Position numbers and translations under genes: made by a program. 64,000 nt of DNA from a virus, in the IMG/VR virus record IMGVR_UViG_3300017917_002466, positions 186,001-250,000 of that record, one strand, 5' to 3'. The first letter of the stretch is position 1. Each line of letters opens with the position of its first letter. Of this stretch, positions 42,468 through 51,025 are shown one piece after another. The notes beneath the pieces were generated by a model. It saw only the letters and a list, made by a program, of their open reading frames with translations, was not told where the DNA came from and did not search any database.

Positions 42468-43195
42468 AATTTCTCATATGGTTTTTTGTTTTTAATTTCA
42501 TTAGCAGAATTCAACTGTTGCATTACATTTTTTCTAAAGTCATTGATTGGATTATTGTCGTTATAAACATACAACGTCTTTTCTATAAATCGGATTCTTT
42601 CAGCCCCACTCATTTCAAGCAAAGGATACATTATAGCCATATCCCACGCCATTGCATAATATCTTCCAAACGCATCTCTCAAATCCTTATCTTCTATCTT
42701 TTTCCATAGCCAATATTTGAATGTTCTTAAGTGTGAAGTTACCCAGGAGTCTTTTCTATAATTTTGAATACTTGGAATTGGTTTACAAAAGCCATTATGC
42801 ATACCAGATTCGCTTACAAAAGAGCCATAAGTCATCCAATTTTTCTCTTTAGTATAAACTTCATCTAAATAGCTTAAAACGTATTGGTCATAAAGCCAAT
42901 CATCACCATCTAATAAAACTATTACTTCTTCATCATCTTTACAAATACTTTGAATTCCATAAACTATATTTTCCATTGCTCCAATATTTAAACTTCTTTT
43001 CATTACCTTAAAAAATTCTTTTAAGTTATGACTTTTAATAGTTTCCTTAATAGATTCAATCGTTTTATCCGTTGAGTTATCATCTATTATAATTGCTTTC
43101 CAATTCTTATATTCTTGGTTTATTAGTGATTCAATACACTTAGAAATCCATTTCTCTGAATTATAAACTGGTATTATTATTCTAAAGCTTATCAT
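42464..43195 (-). CDS. GT2-family glycosyltransferase
   Basis: 243 residues. FRIIIPVYNSEKWISKCIESL, AIIIDDNSTDKTIE and VIVLLDGDDWLYD (D-G-D-D metal site) mark a canonical GT-A core. Overlaps both neighbours by 4 bases, so the three are co-translated. Confidence 0.87.
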   Translation of the reverse strand: MISFRIIIPVYNSEKWISKCIESLINQEYKNWKAIIIDDNSTDKTIESIKETIKSHNLKEFFKVMKRSLNIGAMENIVYGIQSICKDDEEVIVLLDGDDWLYDQYVLSYLDEVYTKEKNWMTYGSFVSESGMHNGFCKPIPSIQNYRKDSWVTSHLRTFKYWLWKKIEDKDLRDAFGRYYAMAWDMAIMYPLLEMSGAERIRFIEKTLYVYNDNNPINDFRKNVMQQLNSANEIKNKKPYEKL

Positions 43196-43998
43196 ATTCT
43201 AAGTTCCTTTATCCATTTTTCAACAATTTTTTGCTTATCAAATTCATACTCAATATTCAAATAGTTTTTTCCTTCAATAACATGAAGCTTTTTATCTGCC
43301 ATTCTAGCCTCACCAGGAACATAAGGAGCACATTCTCTAATAGAAGAAAAGTAAAGATCAGTAAAGGAATCATACATCTTTTGCTTGTTTTCTTCGTATC
43401 CTTTATAAACTACTTTATTTCCATCCACTAATTTTGAAACTTCGGTCTGCCAATACCAAGGGTCTGTTATTGCTCCATATATATAAATCTTTTCACAACC
43501 ATCTTCTAATGCTCTCTTGATAGAAAGATGGACTTGTTTATTCTTATCTACAGAACCAACTATTCCTCCAATTTTTCCTTGAAGATTAGAATTGGGCTTT
43601 AAATCTTCAAGAATATTGGGAAGTATGAAGTATGGATGATCTAGTCCATGATAATTCCTCTGGTGTTCGCTAACATAATGAATCTTGTCAAATATCTCAT
43701 ACTTTATATTTACGAGTGGAAATATGTCTTGTTCGTGGCAGGAAAGGAAAAAACCTTTGATTGGTGGTCTTTCAATGAAGTTACTTCTAAAATGGACTAC
43801 TAAAGTATCTTCTTTATTAACTTTAAGTCTACTATTTGGAGTATACTGTTCTGCTTTGCACTTATTCAAATGCCATGAGTGGGGCCCCATGAATACTGTT
43901 TCATAGCCGGACTCGTTCAAAGCATTAGTCAAATTTATGAAAGAAACAGTTGATCCACCTTGAGCACTCCACCCACTGAGTATAATTATTTTTCCCAT
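43192..43998 (-). CDS. GT-B-type glycosyltransferase
   Basis: 268 residues. GWSAQGGSTVSFINLTNALNESGY is a GT4/GT1-like N-terminal glycine loop. GGIVGSVDKNKQVHLSIKRALEDG is the start of the donor half. The usual E-x7-E motif is represented by a shorter version, YFSSIRECAPYVPGEA. First glycan-island gene after the SGG-family gene; TAATG overlap at 43998. Confidence 0.72.
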   Translation of the reverse strand: MGKIIILSGWSAQGGSTVSFINLTNALNESGYETVFMGPHSWHLNKCKAEQYTPNSRLKVNKEDTLVVHFRSNFIERPPIKGFFLSCHEQDIFPLVNIKYEIFDKIHYVSEHQRNYHGLDHPYFILPNILEDLKPNSNLQGKIGGIVGSVDKNKQVHLSIKRALEDGCEKIYIYGAITDPWYWQTEVSKLVDGNKVVYKGYEENKQKMYDSFTDLYFSSIRECAPYVPGEARMADKKLHVIEGKNYLNIEYEFDKQKIVEKWIKELRI

Positions 43999-44174
43999 TA
44001 AACACCCTCTAATATTTTAGAAGCTCTTGAACTCATAAACTTTAATAAAGTTTTATTCCATTTTTCTCCGTTAAACAATCTTGAAGCAATATTATTATTT
44101 TGAATAATATGTTGTATTTTTCCAATAATATCTTCCATGAAATAATTAGAATAGTCAAATGTACCACCGCTCAT
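43998..44174 (-). CDS. Small MSGGxFDY-family protein
   Basis: 58 residues, MSGGTFDYSNYFMEDIIGKI. This follows the S-G-G-x-F-D-Y-x-x-Y start of a widespread small protein of unknown role in bacteria and phages. SD AGGGG before the ATG at 44172-44174. Its TAA overlaps the ATG of the glycosyltransferase gene, so it may be translationally coupled to the glycan island. Confidence 0.7.
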   Translation of the reverse strand: MSGGTFDYSNYFMEDIIGKIQHIIQNNNIASRLFNGEKWNKTLLKFMSSRASKILEGV

Positions 44175-44199
44175 AAAAACCCCTAAAAATGAAAAGAAA

Positions 44200-44226
44200 G
44201 GAATAAAGTCATTACAACTTTATTCC
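44200..44226 (-). terminator. Hairpin between HTH gene and glycan island
   Basis: Perfect ten-pair stem GGAATAAAGT / ACTTTATTCC with a 7-base loop, followed on the minus strand by TTTCTTTTC. Looks like a partial terminator (attenuator) that would leave the HTH gene more expressed than the glycan genes. Confidence 0.55.
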
Positions 44227-44241
44227 CCTCTAATACGAAGA

Positions 44242-44394
44242 TCAGGCAGACTCTTGAATGATCTCATGAACTCTTGACTTACTCACTCCGGTGATCTCCG
44301 CAATCTGCCTAGTACTCTTACCCTTATCATGGTAAAGCTTACAAATCCTCTCGTCACGCTTCGCCCTCTGCTTCTCAGTCAACACCTTTGCCAT
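44242..44394 (-). CDS. Small helix-turn-helix DNA-binding protein
   Basis: 50 residues, ATG after TAGGAGG. Basic N-terminus (KVLTEKQRAKRDERI), then KSTRQIAEITGVSKSRVHEII, a resolvase/Fis-type HTH with the expected A-x3-G turn. Visibly richer in G and C than its AT-rich neighbours, so possibly acquired separately. Directly under the strongest sigma70-like promoter here; likely a transcription regulator of the early region. Confidence 0.75.
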   Translation of the reverse strand: MAKVLTEKQRAKRDERICKLYHDKGKSTRQIAEITGVSKSRVHEIIQESA

Positions 44395-44433
44395 ACAAAC
44401 CTCCTATCAAAAAAGTGAAAGTGATTAATAAAA

Positions 44434-44457
44434 TGGTTCAAACACTTCTATGAACCA
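44434..44457 (-). promoter_or_regulatory. 5'-leader hairpin of the HTH transcript
   Basis: TGGTTCA and TGAACCA (minus strand) form a 7-pair stem with a 10-base loop right where the transcript from the 44466 promoter should begin. A 5'-terminal stem can protect mRNA or serve as an operator in DNA. Confidence 0.45.
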
Positions 44458-44465
44458 ACAATATA

Positions 44466-44494
44466 ATGATAACATTTTCTTTTATATATGTCAA
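44466..44494 (-). promoter_or_regulatory. sigma70-type early promoter
   Basis: TTGACA (44489-44494), 17 bases, TATCAT (44466-44471), reading left into the HTH gene and possibly on into the glycan island. Confidence 0.7.
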
Positions 44495-44501
44495 TGGTTT
44501 T

Positions 44502-44882
44502 TTATGAAACAACAAATAATCTTACAAAAAATATTTCAGCCTTATTATAATCTTCAACCCAATCATAAATAATAGCTTCTGGATTTCCTTCTTCATCATC
44601 ATAAGTTACTTCTGTTGCCAACTCTTTTAAAGTTTTATCACAAAACTCTTTATATTGCTTAGTATCCATTTCATAAAGATAGACAAGTCCATTAAGAGCT
44701 TTAACATCTTTAAAAAAGTCATCATTTTTCAATTCCTCTAAAGAATTCCATTTAAATATTTTAGCAGCTAATGGTACATTATTAATTAGTGTTACCGGAG
44801 CAAAAGCTACTTCAACTTTTTCAACACCGAGTTCTTTCTGAATAAATTCTTTTGTTAGATAAAAAGTATTTACATATTTCAT
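44502..44882 (-). CDS. Hypothetical protein
   Basis: 126 residues, ATG after AGGAGG. Acidic, starting MKYVNTFYLTKEFIQKELGVEKVEV. No family recognised. Its start overlaps the stop of the 33-residue gene upstream (TAATG). Confidence 0.5.
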   Translation of the reverse strand: MKYVNTFYLTKEFIQKELGVEKVEVAFAPVTLINNVPLAAKIFKWNSLEELKNDDFFKDVKALNGLVYLYEMDTKQYKEFCDKTLKELATEVTYDDEEGNPEAIIYDWVEDYNKAEIFFVRLFVVS

Positions 44883-44983
44883 TATAAGCCTCCTATTTCG
44901 GGATTATATTTCCCCAAACAAAATATTGCTTCTTTAGAAACTTCGGATAAGCTATCTATAGTTTTATATTCAAAAAATTTCAT
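44882..44983 (-). CDS. Very small hypothetical protein
   Basis: 33 residues, MKFFEYKTIDSLSEV..., below usual ORF-calling length. Supported by a strong SD (GGAGGGA) and by overlaps at both ends (ATGA with the gene upstream, TAATG with the one downstream). Confidence 0.5.
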   Translation of the reverse strand: MKFFEYKTIDSLSEVSKEAIFCLGKYNPEIGGL

Positions 44984-45153
44984 ATTCCCTCCATATGTTT
45001 GATATGTTTTTCAAACCCTTCATAATTTTCTTTGGCTATCTTTCTAGTTTCTTCATCTGGAGCCATTTCTATTTGTTTCCCCATCATAGAAAGAATTGAT
45101 TTAGCATTCTCAATTTCCTTTTTCAGTTCTTCTTTTTGAGTTTCAGTTATCAT
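44980..45153 (-). CDS. Small coiled-coil-like hypothetical protein
   Basis: 57 residues, MITETQKEELKKEIENAKSI, highly charged and helical. ATG follows AAAGGAG. TGA overlaps the next ATG. No function recognised. Confidence 0.5.
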   Translation of the reverse strand: MITETQKEELKKEIENAKSILSMMGKQIEMAPDEETRKIAKENYEGFEKHIKHMEGI

Positions 45154-45201
45154 AATTTAAACTCCTTTGTAAAATTGTATCAATACTAACTATTGAAAAT
45201 A

Positions 45202-45747
45202 TTAAAAAATACGATCATTTAGTTTTATAAAAATATCATCAATCAAAATTGGTTTAAATCCTATCATTTCAACGGAACAATTAAACATATTACTTTTTAG
45301 TTTATCATTTGCTTCTTTATCATTATGAATATGCCCACACAATTCAATATCTTCATCAAAATCATAAATTGGTTCGTGACAAAGTAATATTGTTTTATCT
45401 TTATATTTAAGACTAATAGGACCATCATACGCATTAATTGTAGTATATTCGTTCAAATAAGTATCGTGATTTCCTAGAAGAAATTTTTTAATACCTGGTA
45501 AACTATCATAAAGTATTTGTGCGGTGGCATATTTGTTTGGATGACCAATTACCCAATCGCCCAAATGAAATATAATATCTTCTGGTGATACTGTTTCACA
45601 CCAATTCATATACATCAGTTCATTCATTTGTTCAATGCTTATAAATTGCTTTCTAAGCCCAAAATCAAATGCTAAACGACTATGAAACCAATGACAATCA
45701 CTAATAACATAAAAAGGTTTATCAAATTCTCCAATAAAATTAATCAA
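45202..45747 (-). CDS. Calcineurin-like metallophosphoesterase
   Basis: 181 residues. [12 protein letters not shown] (D-x-H), IIFHLGDWV (G-D), FLLGNHDTY (G-N-H-D), ILLCHEPI and CGHIHNDKE (G-H-x-H) give the full set of metal ligands. The small single domain resembles phage and YfcE-type phosphodiesterases. Substrate unknown. Overlaps the J-domain gene by 4 bases. Confidence 0.85.
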   Translation of the reverse strand: MINFIGEFDKPFYVISDCHWFHSRLAFDFGLRKQFISIEQMNELMYMNWCETVSPEDIIFHLGDWVIGHPNKYATAQILYDSLPGIKKFLLGNHDTYLNEYTTINAYDGPISLKYKDKTILLCHEPIYDFDEDIELCGHIHNDKEANDKLKSNMFNCSVEMIGFKPILIDDIFIKLNDRIF

Positions 45748-46259
45748 TGAAAACTCCTTTCAAGTTGTTCTTTATAAACTTGTAACTTCAAAAATTTCTC
45801 TGTACTTCCACCCTTATCTGGATGGTATTTCAAAACAAGTGATCTATAGCTTCTTACTAATTCTTCCTTTGTAAAGTTTGGTTTCAATCCCAAGAAAACT
45901 AAAGCTTCATTCTTTACTTCAGCAATATTAATCTTCGTTGTAGAGTATCTAAACTCTAAGTCTAGAAACTTCTTATTGATGATGAAGATATAATAGTTCA
46001 ATCCAATGTTTCTAATTCTACTGAATACAGATACCCAAATCAAATTACAGTTGGCATTCTTTACAGAATTATATATAGTATCCATATACTTCAAGGTTTT
46101 ATTAACGGCTTCAACAAAATTATGTGGACAACCTAAAATTATCTTACCGTTCTCATCAGAAATCTCATTGTAGAAATCTATCCACAACTGGTCTATGATA
46201 TAGGATGTTTGATCTGGGTGTGCGCGTAAGTAGTTAACCAACTCAACTACATTCAACAT
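45744..46259 (-). CDS. J-domain protein
   Basis: 171 residues from the ATG at 46257-46259 (SD GAGG); the frame also extends to a TTG at 46265. The C-terminal 60 residues are a DnaJ domain: [20 protein letters not shown], then KYHPDKGGS with the HPD motif that stimulates Hsp70 ATPase. The N-terminal 100 residues are unknown and may choose the client, for instance a phage assembly factor. The J domain at the C-terminus is an unusual order. Confidence 0.82.
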   Translation of the reverse strand: MLNVVELVNYLRAHPDQTSYIIDQLWIDFYNEISDENGKIILGCPHNFVEAVNKTLKYMDTIYNSVKNANCNLIWVSVFSRIRNIGLNYYIFIINKKFLDLEFRYSTTKINIAEVKNEALVFLGLKPNFTKEELVRSYRSLVLKYHPDKGGSTEKFLKLQVYKEQLERSFH

Positions 46260-46275
46260 TATCAACCTCTTTCAA

Positions 46276-46860
46276 TTATCTTTTGAACGAATAATAGAAG
46301 TCTACTAAACTTCTATCCTTCTTTACTTTTTCAAATACTTCCTTGGAGTCTTTATTGGTTCTTATGATTTTGTAATCTTCTACGGGGTTTCTTTCGCCGG
46401 TTTCTGATCTTTGCTGGGATTGCTTGATTGCGACTTCTTCGGGAACATCTATGTGAATGAGCACTGTTGTAAATCCATTTGCCTTTGCAAGCTGAAGTTT
46501 CGCAATAGTTCCATTTAGATTTGCATTAGTACCAGTATGAATGAAGGATTCTTTTTTAGTAAAGGCTATTGGGAGTTCTTTTTTAAACTGAGAGGTAGCT
46601 TTACCGGCGAGTTCTCTTTTGTATTCTCCGCCGCCTATCTTAGAAGCTAAAATATCTACATCATAAACTGGTAAGTTACCAACTACTTTCTTTAGAACAT
46701 TATCAATGAAGTATGTCTTTCCTGAACCAATTCCACCACCAACGGAAATAAAGAGCTTATCTTCTAAATAGGTCTTCAAGTCGTCAATATTGTTTAACGA
46801 CCTACCATAAAAGGTATCGCTCTCGTAAAACTCAATAAAGTTATGGATTTGGTAGGTCAT
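46276..46860 (-). CDS. Tagged P-loop kinase / zeta-toxin-like protein
   Basis: 194 residues from the ATG at 46858-46860, after GAGGGGA. Start MTYQIHNFIEFYESD carries the tag pattern F-x-x-F-Y-E. Then LFISVGGGIGSGKTYFIDNVL (Walker A, G-x4-G-K-T), YDVDILASKIGG, and VLIHIDVPEEVAIKQSQQRSE with Arg residues typical of zeta-toxin and polynucleotide-kinase folds. Likely phosphorylates a nucleotide sugar, nucleic acid or small molecule. Confidence 0.72.
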   Translation of the reverse strand: MTYQIHNFIEFYESDTFYGRSLNNIDDLKTYLEDKLFISVGGGIGSGKTYFIDNVLKKVVGNLPVYDVDILASKIGGGEYKRELAGKATSQFKKELPIAFTKKESFIHTGTNANLNGTIAKLQLAKANGFTTVLIHIDVPEEVAIKQSQQRSETGERNPVEDYKIIRTNKDSKEVFEKVKKDRSLVDFYYSFKR

Positions 46861-47257
46861 AAGAAGAATCCCCTCGCATTGCATCATCTACGGCTAAAGG
46901 TTTATAACTCTGTGGTGGTTTTGGTTCTTCCTTTGGAAGTATCTTTACCTTCTCCACCTTATCTTGAATGTTTCGCAGAAATTTACTCTTTGCTTTATTA
47001 ATGATTTCGTGAATTCTCTGCTTGACCTTCTTTATATATGAGTTATCACCTTGCATATACTGTCGGATTTCGTTTCCAACAGCCACATCAAAATCGCCGT
47101 AGTTAGGGAATCTTCTTTCAAGATAGTTACAAAGTCTTGAAACAAATGCAGGATTTAAACCAACTGAAGCAGACTCTTCCTCTATCAGAAGTTTTACTTC
47201 ATTGGTGAAAGCTTTGGCTTCGCTTTCTTGAAAATAATGATCTTGAAATTTCTTCAT
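46841..47257 (-). CDS. Tagged hypothetical protein
   Basis: 138 residues. Tag MKKFQDHYFQESEA (YFQE), then a helical domain (FVSRLCNYLERRFPNYGDFDVA) and a basic segment. The C-terminus is Pro-rich. Unknown family. Its start codon overlaps the AAA gene's stop. Confidence 0.55.
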   Translation of the reverse strand: MKKFQDHYFQESEAKAFTNEVKLLIEEESASVGLNPAFVSRLCNYLERRFPNYGDFDVAVGNEIRQYMQGDNSYIKKVKQRIHEIINKAKSKFLRNIQDKVEKVKILPKEEPKPPQSYKPLAVDDAMRGDSSYDLPNP

Positions 47258-48204
47258 TATAGCATTGTCTTTTCTGAAAGGTATATAGTAGATTCTTTCA
47301 AATGACTTTCAAGATTACTTCTTAACCTCTTTATAACTTCGTCTTCATTCTGTTTCAAACAAAATGCCGATACAATGAATTCTCTTAGCTGTGCAAAGGT
47401 GAAATCCTTTGTCTTCTCAGCCAACTCCATAATCCTCTTTTCATCCTGATGTTCCTTTAGCTTTGCTTTTAAGTAGGCATATCTTCCAGTTGTTGGTGGA
47501 TTTCCAATCTCTATCTTCCTATCAAATCTGGAAGCTCTAAGAATTCTAGGAGGAAGTCTATCAATATAGTTAGTTGTTCCAAGAAACAATACATTGTTGG
47601 TCTGTGCATCACCATCAAAAAGCTCAAGGATAGCGTGTTCTCCATACTTTACAATCTCGTCAATGTCTTCCATAATGACAAGAATCTTTCTCTCTGGCTC
47701 AACTTCTCTTACAACTTTAAGTGCTTCAACAAGGTCGTGTGCTTCTCTAGTAATGAAAACTATGTTACCCTTACTTACCATATCTTCCATTGCTAACTTC
47801 AAAAGTGCACTCTTACCACTTCCCGGTTGACCATAAAGAAGAACTCCTCTCTTATGAGTGAATCCATACTTCTTAAAATCATCCTTCAATGTCCAGAAGT
47901 TATCAATCTCTTGAAGTATCTTAGTATAACGAGAATCTTCAAAGCGAAGAATATCATCAGTATTAATATCGTGAACTTCAAAGAAAACACCAGACATATT
48001 TCTCTGTATTCTGAAAACACCAGCGGGAATAGTCTTCTCGGTTACTACTTCACCAACAGGCTGAAAAGAATTACCTTGCACGATATACTTCTTGTAAATC
48101 TGCTTTCTCTTACTTGGTTGTGTTGAAAGAACCTTTGGACCAATATCAATTGGTTCAGCCTTTAAACAGGATTGATTTTCTTTGATAAATTCTCTAAAGC
48201 TCAT
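47257..48204 (-). CDS. Tagged AAA+ ATPase
   Basis: 315 residues. Tag MSFREFIKENQS. AAA core with GVLLYGQPGSGKSALLKL (Walker A near 127-134), ILVIMEDIDEIV (Walker B), LFLGTTNYIDRLPPRIL (sensor 1) and RASRFDRKIEIG (Arg finger region). Closest in type to BCS1/FtsH-like single-AAA remodelers. A packaged AAA ATPase could remodel a host protein at infection; that is inference. Confidence 0.85.
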   Translation of the reverse strand: MSFREFIKENQSCLKAEPIDIGPKVLSTQPSKRKQIYKKYIVQGNSFQPVGEVVTEKTIPAGVFRIQRNMSGVFFEVHDINTDDILRFEDSRYTKILQEIDNFWTLKDDFKKYGFTHKRGVLLYGQPGSGKSALLKLAMEDMVSKGNIVFITREAHDLVEALKVVREVEPERKILVIMEDIDEIVKYGEHAILELFDGDAQTNNVLFLGTTNYIDRLPPRILRASRFDRKIEIGNPPTTGRYAYLKAKLKEHQDEKRIMELAEKTKDFTFAQLREFIVSAFCLKQNEDEVIKRLRSNLESHLKESTIYLSEKTML

Positions 48205-48503
48205 ATTAAAACCCCCTTTCCTAAAATATCTTCAACCATCCATCTTGCTCTTGTTTGAATCTTTGCAATAAGCTCTTCTTTATCTTGAACTACTGCACCT
48301 TTCTTAATGGCTATTCCAATTGCTTCAGCAGCTTCTCTTGCCTTTATCATAGCGTTACTTAACTTTATAACATTTGAATTAAGCAACTTTTGATAGTCTT
48401 TTCCTTTTGGTTGTTGTGCCAAAGGGGATTCTATTGGCTCTTCACCAATGGCTTCACCTAGGTATCTTTCAGCTTCACCTAGGTATTTTTTGTAATCTTT
48501 CAT
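48201..48503 (-). CDS. Small protein with tandem tag-like units
   Basis: 100 residues. MKDYKKYLGEAERYLGEAIGEEP repeats Y-L-G-E twice, giving two possible gp21-type cut sites. The rest is a helical charged domain. Late promoter at 48522. Confidence 0.55.
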   Translation of the reverse strand: MKDYKKYLGEAERYLGEAIGEEPIESPLAQQPKGKDYQKLLNSNVIKLSNAMIKAREAAEAIGIAIKKGAVVQDKEELIAKIQTRARWMVEDILGKGVLI

Positions 48504-48521
48504 ATTACTTACCCCGTATAA

Positions 48522-48529
48522 TATTTATA
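48522..48529 (-). promoter_or_regulatory. T4-type late promoter
   Basis: Minus-strand TATAAATA, 19 bases upstream of the ATG at 48503. The AAA, kinase-like and following genes lie downstream in one overlapping run. Confidence 0.55.
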
Positions 48530-49937
48530 AATTCTTTAATCTTATAATATTAGCTATTTCTTCTTTTTCTTCGGTTGTTAAAATCTCTGGTGTCCATTTC
48601 ATTGATTTTAGATATTCCAAATTGTTTCTTATATTAGAAGCTGAAATTTTTTCATCCGATTCTTCGCCCACTCTACCGAATTCCATAATCCGTACTTTAG
48701 AGTATTTATCTTTATGTTTTACAAAATAATCATACTTCTTCGTATCGCCTTCTGTTCCTCCGATAAGAACCTGACTAACTTCGTTCTGGTGAGTATCCAC
48801 CCAATCGTATATATCTTTAACCGGTGTTATTTTACTTAACAATATTTCAACTGGTTTGTTGATATGCCTTATATAAACTTCCCATATCTTTTTAGATTGT
48901 TCGGCTGTGATAGTTTCTCCTTCTCTCAGCTTATGACCAATAAAAATGATTATCTTATCAGACTGTTTTGATAGTTGTTCAACTATACTAAAATGTCCTT
49001 TGTGTGGTGGTTTAAACCCACCGGCATACAATCCTATAATTCCAGCATCACTACTTTCCCAAAAGTAATGTTCAACAAAGTTGCCAGAGAAAGCCTGTTT
49101 GATTTTATTAATGGCTCCCAATTTCATTTTTTCTTTTGCTGTTCCAACTTCACCAGATTTAACTGATACTAAAGATTGAAAGGTACCAGGGATTCTTCTT
49201 CTTGATCTTGGCTGTTTAACTTGTTTATTAACTGAATCTAATAGTTCATCGAAGCTACTATATATGTTATAATTGTGAAACAGTTTTTCCACATCAGGCC
49301 AATTAGTTGTAGACCAAACATCTATATGTCCAACATCTCTACTATCTTTAACATCAACGACTCTTAAAGTTAACTTATTAGAGGAAAGATTAAATTCATA
49401 CTCTTGATCTTTTTCTAATGCGGGCACTTTTCTAATTCCTAATTTCTTAAAAACAGTATTGTAATCTTCTTCTAACAACAACACTTTAGCCAAAGCCACC
49501 AGTATGCCTTGTTTATCTGCCGGTAGATTTAGGAACTGTTCTTTGAAATCATATTCCTCTGTGGACAAAGCAATGATATTATCTATTTGAATATTACCTT
49601 CAGCCCCAACAATAGGATACAAAATCGTAATTATTTCACCTGAATTATAATACTTACGTCCTTTATATAGTGAAGATTGGAAAGGAACAATAACTCTATC
49701 TGGCATAGATGATACATAATCTATAATTGCTTTTTTGACTGCTTTCTTATCGTTTCCCTTAAAATGAACTACTATATCTAAATCACCATAATCATCTTTG
49801 GATTTTATTTTAGCACTACCTGTTAATTTGGCATTTTGAAAATCAGGAATATTTTGTAGTACTTTTCTCTGATAATCAGCAAAAGTTCTATCAACATTGC
49901 TTTTTAGTATTCTGGAACCACCAGCAACTCCACTCAT
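48525..49937 (-). CDS. Nucleotidyltransferase joined to NMNAT-like domain by an internal tag
   Basis: 470 residues. The N-terminal domain is polymerase-beta-like (LTGSAKIKSKDDYGDLDIVV, G-S then D-x-D, near 39-56). The C-terminal domain is a cytidylyltransferase-fold adenylyltransferase: GLYAGGFKPPHKGHF (H-x-G-H near 312-315) and KISASNIRNNL (I-S-x-S-x-I-R). Between them, at 286-294, lies NFVEHYFWE, the same tag motif found at other N-termini. Cleavage after Glu294 would free the NMNAT-like domain. Starts TAATG-coupled to the upstream gene. Confidence 0.75.
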   Translation of the reverse strand: MSGVAGGSRILKSNVDRTFADYQRKVLQNIPDFQNAKLTGSAKIKSKDDYGDLDIVVHFKGNDKKAVKKAIIDYVSSMPDRVIVPFQSSLYKGRKYYNSGEIITILYPIVGAEGNIQIDNIIALSTEEYDFKEQFLNLPADKQGILVALAKVLLLEEDYNTVFKKLGIRKVPALEKDQEYEFNLSSNKLTLRVVDVKDSRDVGHIDVWSTTNWPDVEKLFHNYNIYSSFDELLDSVNKQVKQPRSRRRIPGTFQSLVSVKSGEVGTAKEKMKLGAINKIKQAFSGNFVEHYFWESSDAGIIGLYAGGFKPPHKGHFSIVEQLSKQSDKIIIFIGHKLREGETITAEQSKKIWEVYIRHINKPVEILLSKITPVKDIYDWVDTHQNEVSQVLIGGTEGDTKKYDYFVKHKDKYSKVRIMEFGRVGEESDEKISASNIRNNLEYLKSMKWTPEILTTEEKEEIANIIRLKNL

Positions 49938-50890
49938 TATATTCTCCTATCTTCAAAATAAATATCTTCAAACTTTAGCGATTCGGTTTTATACTTTATA
50001 AGTTTAGAATTGTCTGGTAAAAACTTTCCTTTTAATCCAAGTCTATCTTGGTTTTTAATCCAGTATTCTTGAAGGTCTTCTGGTATATCTGCTCTTGTAC
50101 TATCTAATATCTTTAGGTAAGTATCGTACAATTTATTCAAATCTTCTTTAGATAGATTAGCTCTTACAAATTTTTGTAGCTTAAAATAGTCTTCCAGTAT
50201 ATTTTCGTTTATATCAAACTTATATATTTTGTTTAAAAGTTCAATAGCTTCTTTTGGATTGGAAGCTGCCATCTCTTGCGTTTCTTTATTCTTCACACCA
50301 TAATTATGCGAGAAGGTATATCCCTTGATTGCATAAAGGGCTAACATAAGTTGTGTTCTGTGCAATCCTTTTACATTACCGCTATATGTCGATGAATAAT
50401 ATGCGAAACTAAGCCAATCAATATTACCAACATTCAAATCTATTTGAACCCAATCTTTGAGTTTCTTTCCCGAAGAATCGAATTGTGGGAAAGCAAAAAA
50501 CAAAGAACCACCAATACTACCTTTAGTATCTAAATGAATATCCTTGACTTTTTCAAGAATTTTTTCTGATAGAGCCACTAAAATAGCTCTTTTCATAATT
50601 TGCTGGTCTGTGGAAGTTTTTGACCTTTTCTTAAAATTATTGAAAAGACTATTGATATGTTCTTGGTCTAAATTCCATTCTTTGATGTTCTTAAAAATAT
50701 CTTCGGATATAGCCAAGTCTATATCACCAGAAACATCCTTCTTTCCTACTGAACCCAGTGTTCTAATATCTTTAAAGTATTTCCGAGCTTTAGGAAAAAC
50801 AGTGGCCAACTCTTCATAGAACTTGGCAAGAGTTGGTTCAATGTTTTCCTTGCGAATCGAAGTTGTTAAATCAAAAACATTTCCACCCAT
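49937..50890 (-). CDS. Polymerase-beta-like nucleotidyltransferase with C-terminal tag motif
   Basis: 317 residues. TLGSVGKKDVSGDIDLAIS (G-S, D-x-D near 46-60) is the MNT fold signature. The protein ends SLKFEDIYFEDRRI, so the tag-like motif sits at the extreme C-terminus instead of the N-terminus. Together with the next gene, which has the motif internally, it suggests modular spread of the tag. Under a sigma70-like promoter at 50913. Confidence 0.7.
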   Translation of the reverse strand: MGGNVFDLTTSIRKENIEPTLAKFYEELATVFPKARKYFKDIRTLGSVGKKDVSGDIDLAISEDIFKNIKEWNLDQEHINSLFNNFKKRSKTSTDQQIMKRAILVALSEKILEKVKDIHLDTKGSIGGSLFFAFPQFDSSGKKLKDWVQIDLNVGNIDWLSFAYYSSTYSGNVKGLHRTQLMLALYAIKGYTFSHNYGVKNKETQEMAASNPKEAIELLNKIYKFDINENILEDYFKLQKFVRANLSKEDLNKLYDTYLKILDSTRADIPEDLQEYWIKNQDRLGLKGKFLPDNSKLIKYKTESLKFEDIYFEDRRI

Positions 50891-50912
50891 TATTAGTTCC
50901 TTTCTTTAATAG

Positions 50913-50941
50913 ATAATAACATTTTCTTTTTCAAAAATCAA
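50913..50941 (-). promoter_or_regulatory. sigma70-type promoter
   Basis: TTGATT (50936-50941), 17 bases, TATTAT (50913-50918), upstream of the nucleotidyltransferase gene and right after a terminator hairpin. Confidence 0.5.
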
Positions 50942-50975
50942 CAAGCCAACCAAATTATTAGTTTGATTGGCTTGT
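50940..50975 (-). terminator. Rho-independent terminator
   Basis: On the minus strand ACAAGCCAATCAAA pairs with TTTGGTTGGCTTGT around a short loop, followed by TGATTTTTG. It would end transcription of the large acidic protein gene at 51026. Confidence 0.7.
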
Positions 50976-51025
50976 CTTCAAATCAATTCCTCTCTTTTTG
51001 TTTATTTCAACTTGAAGCCATTTCC

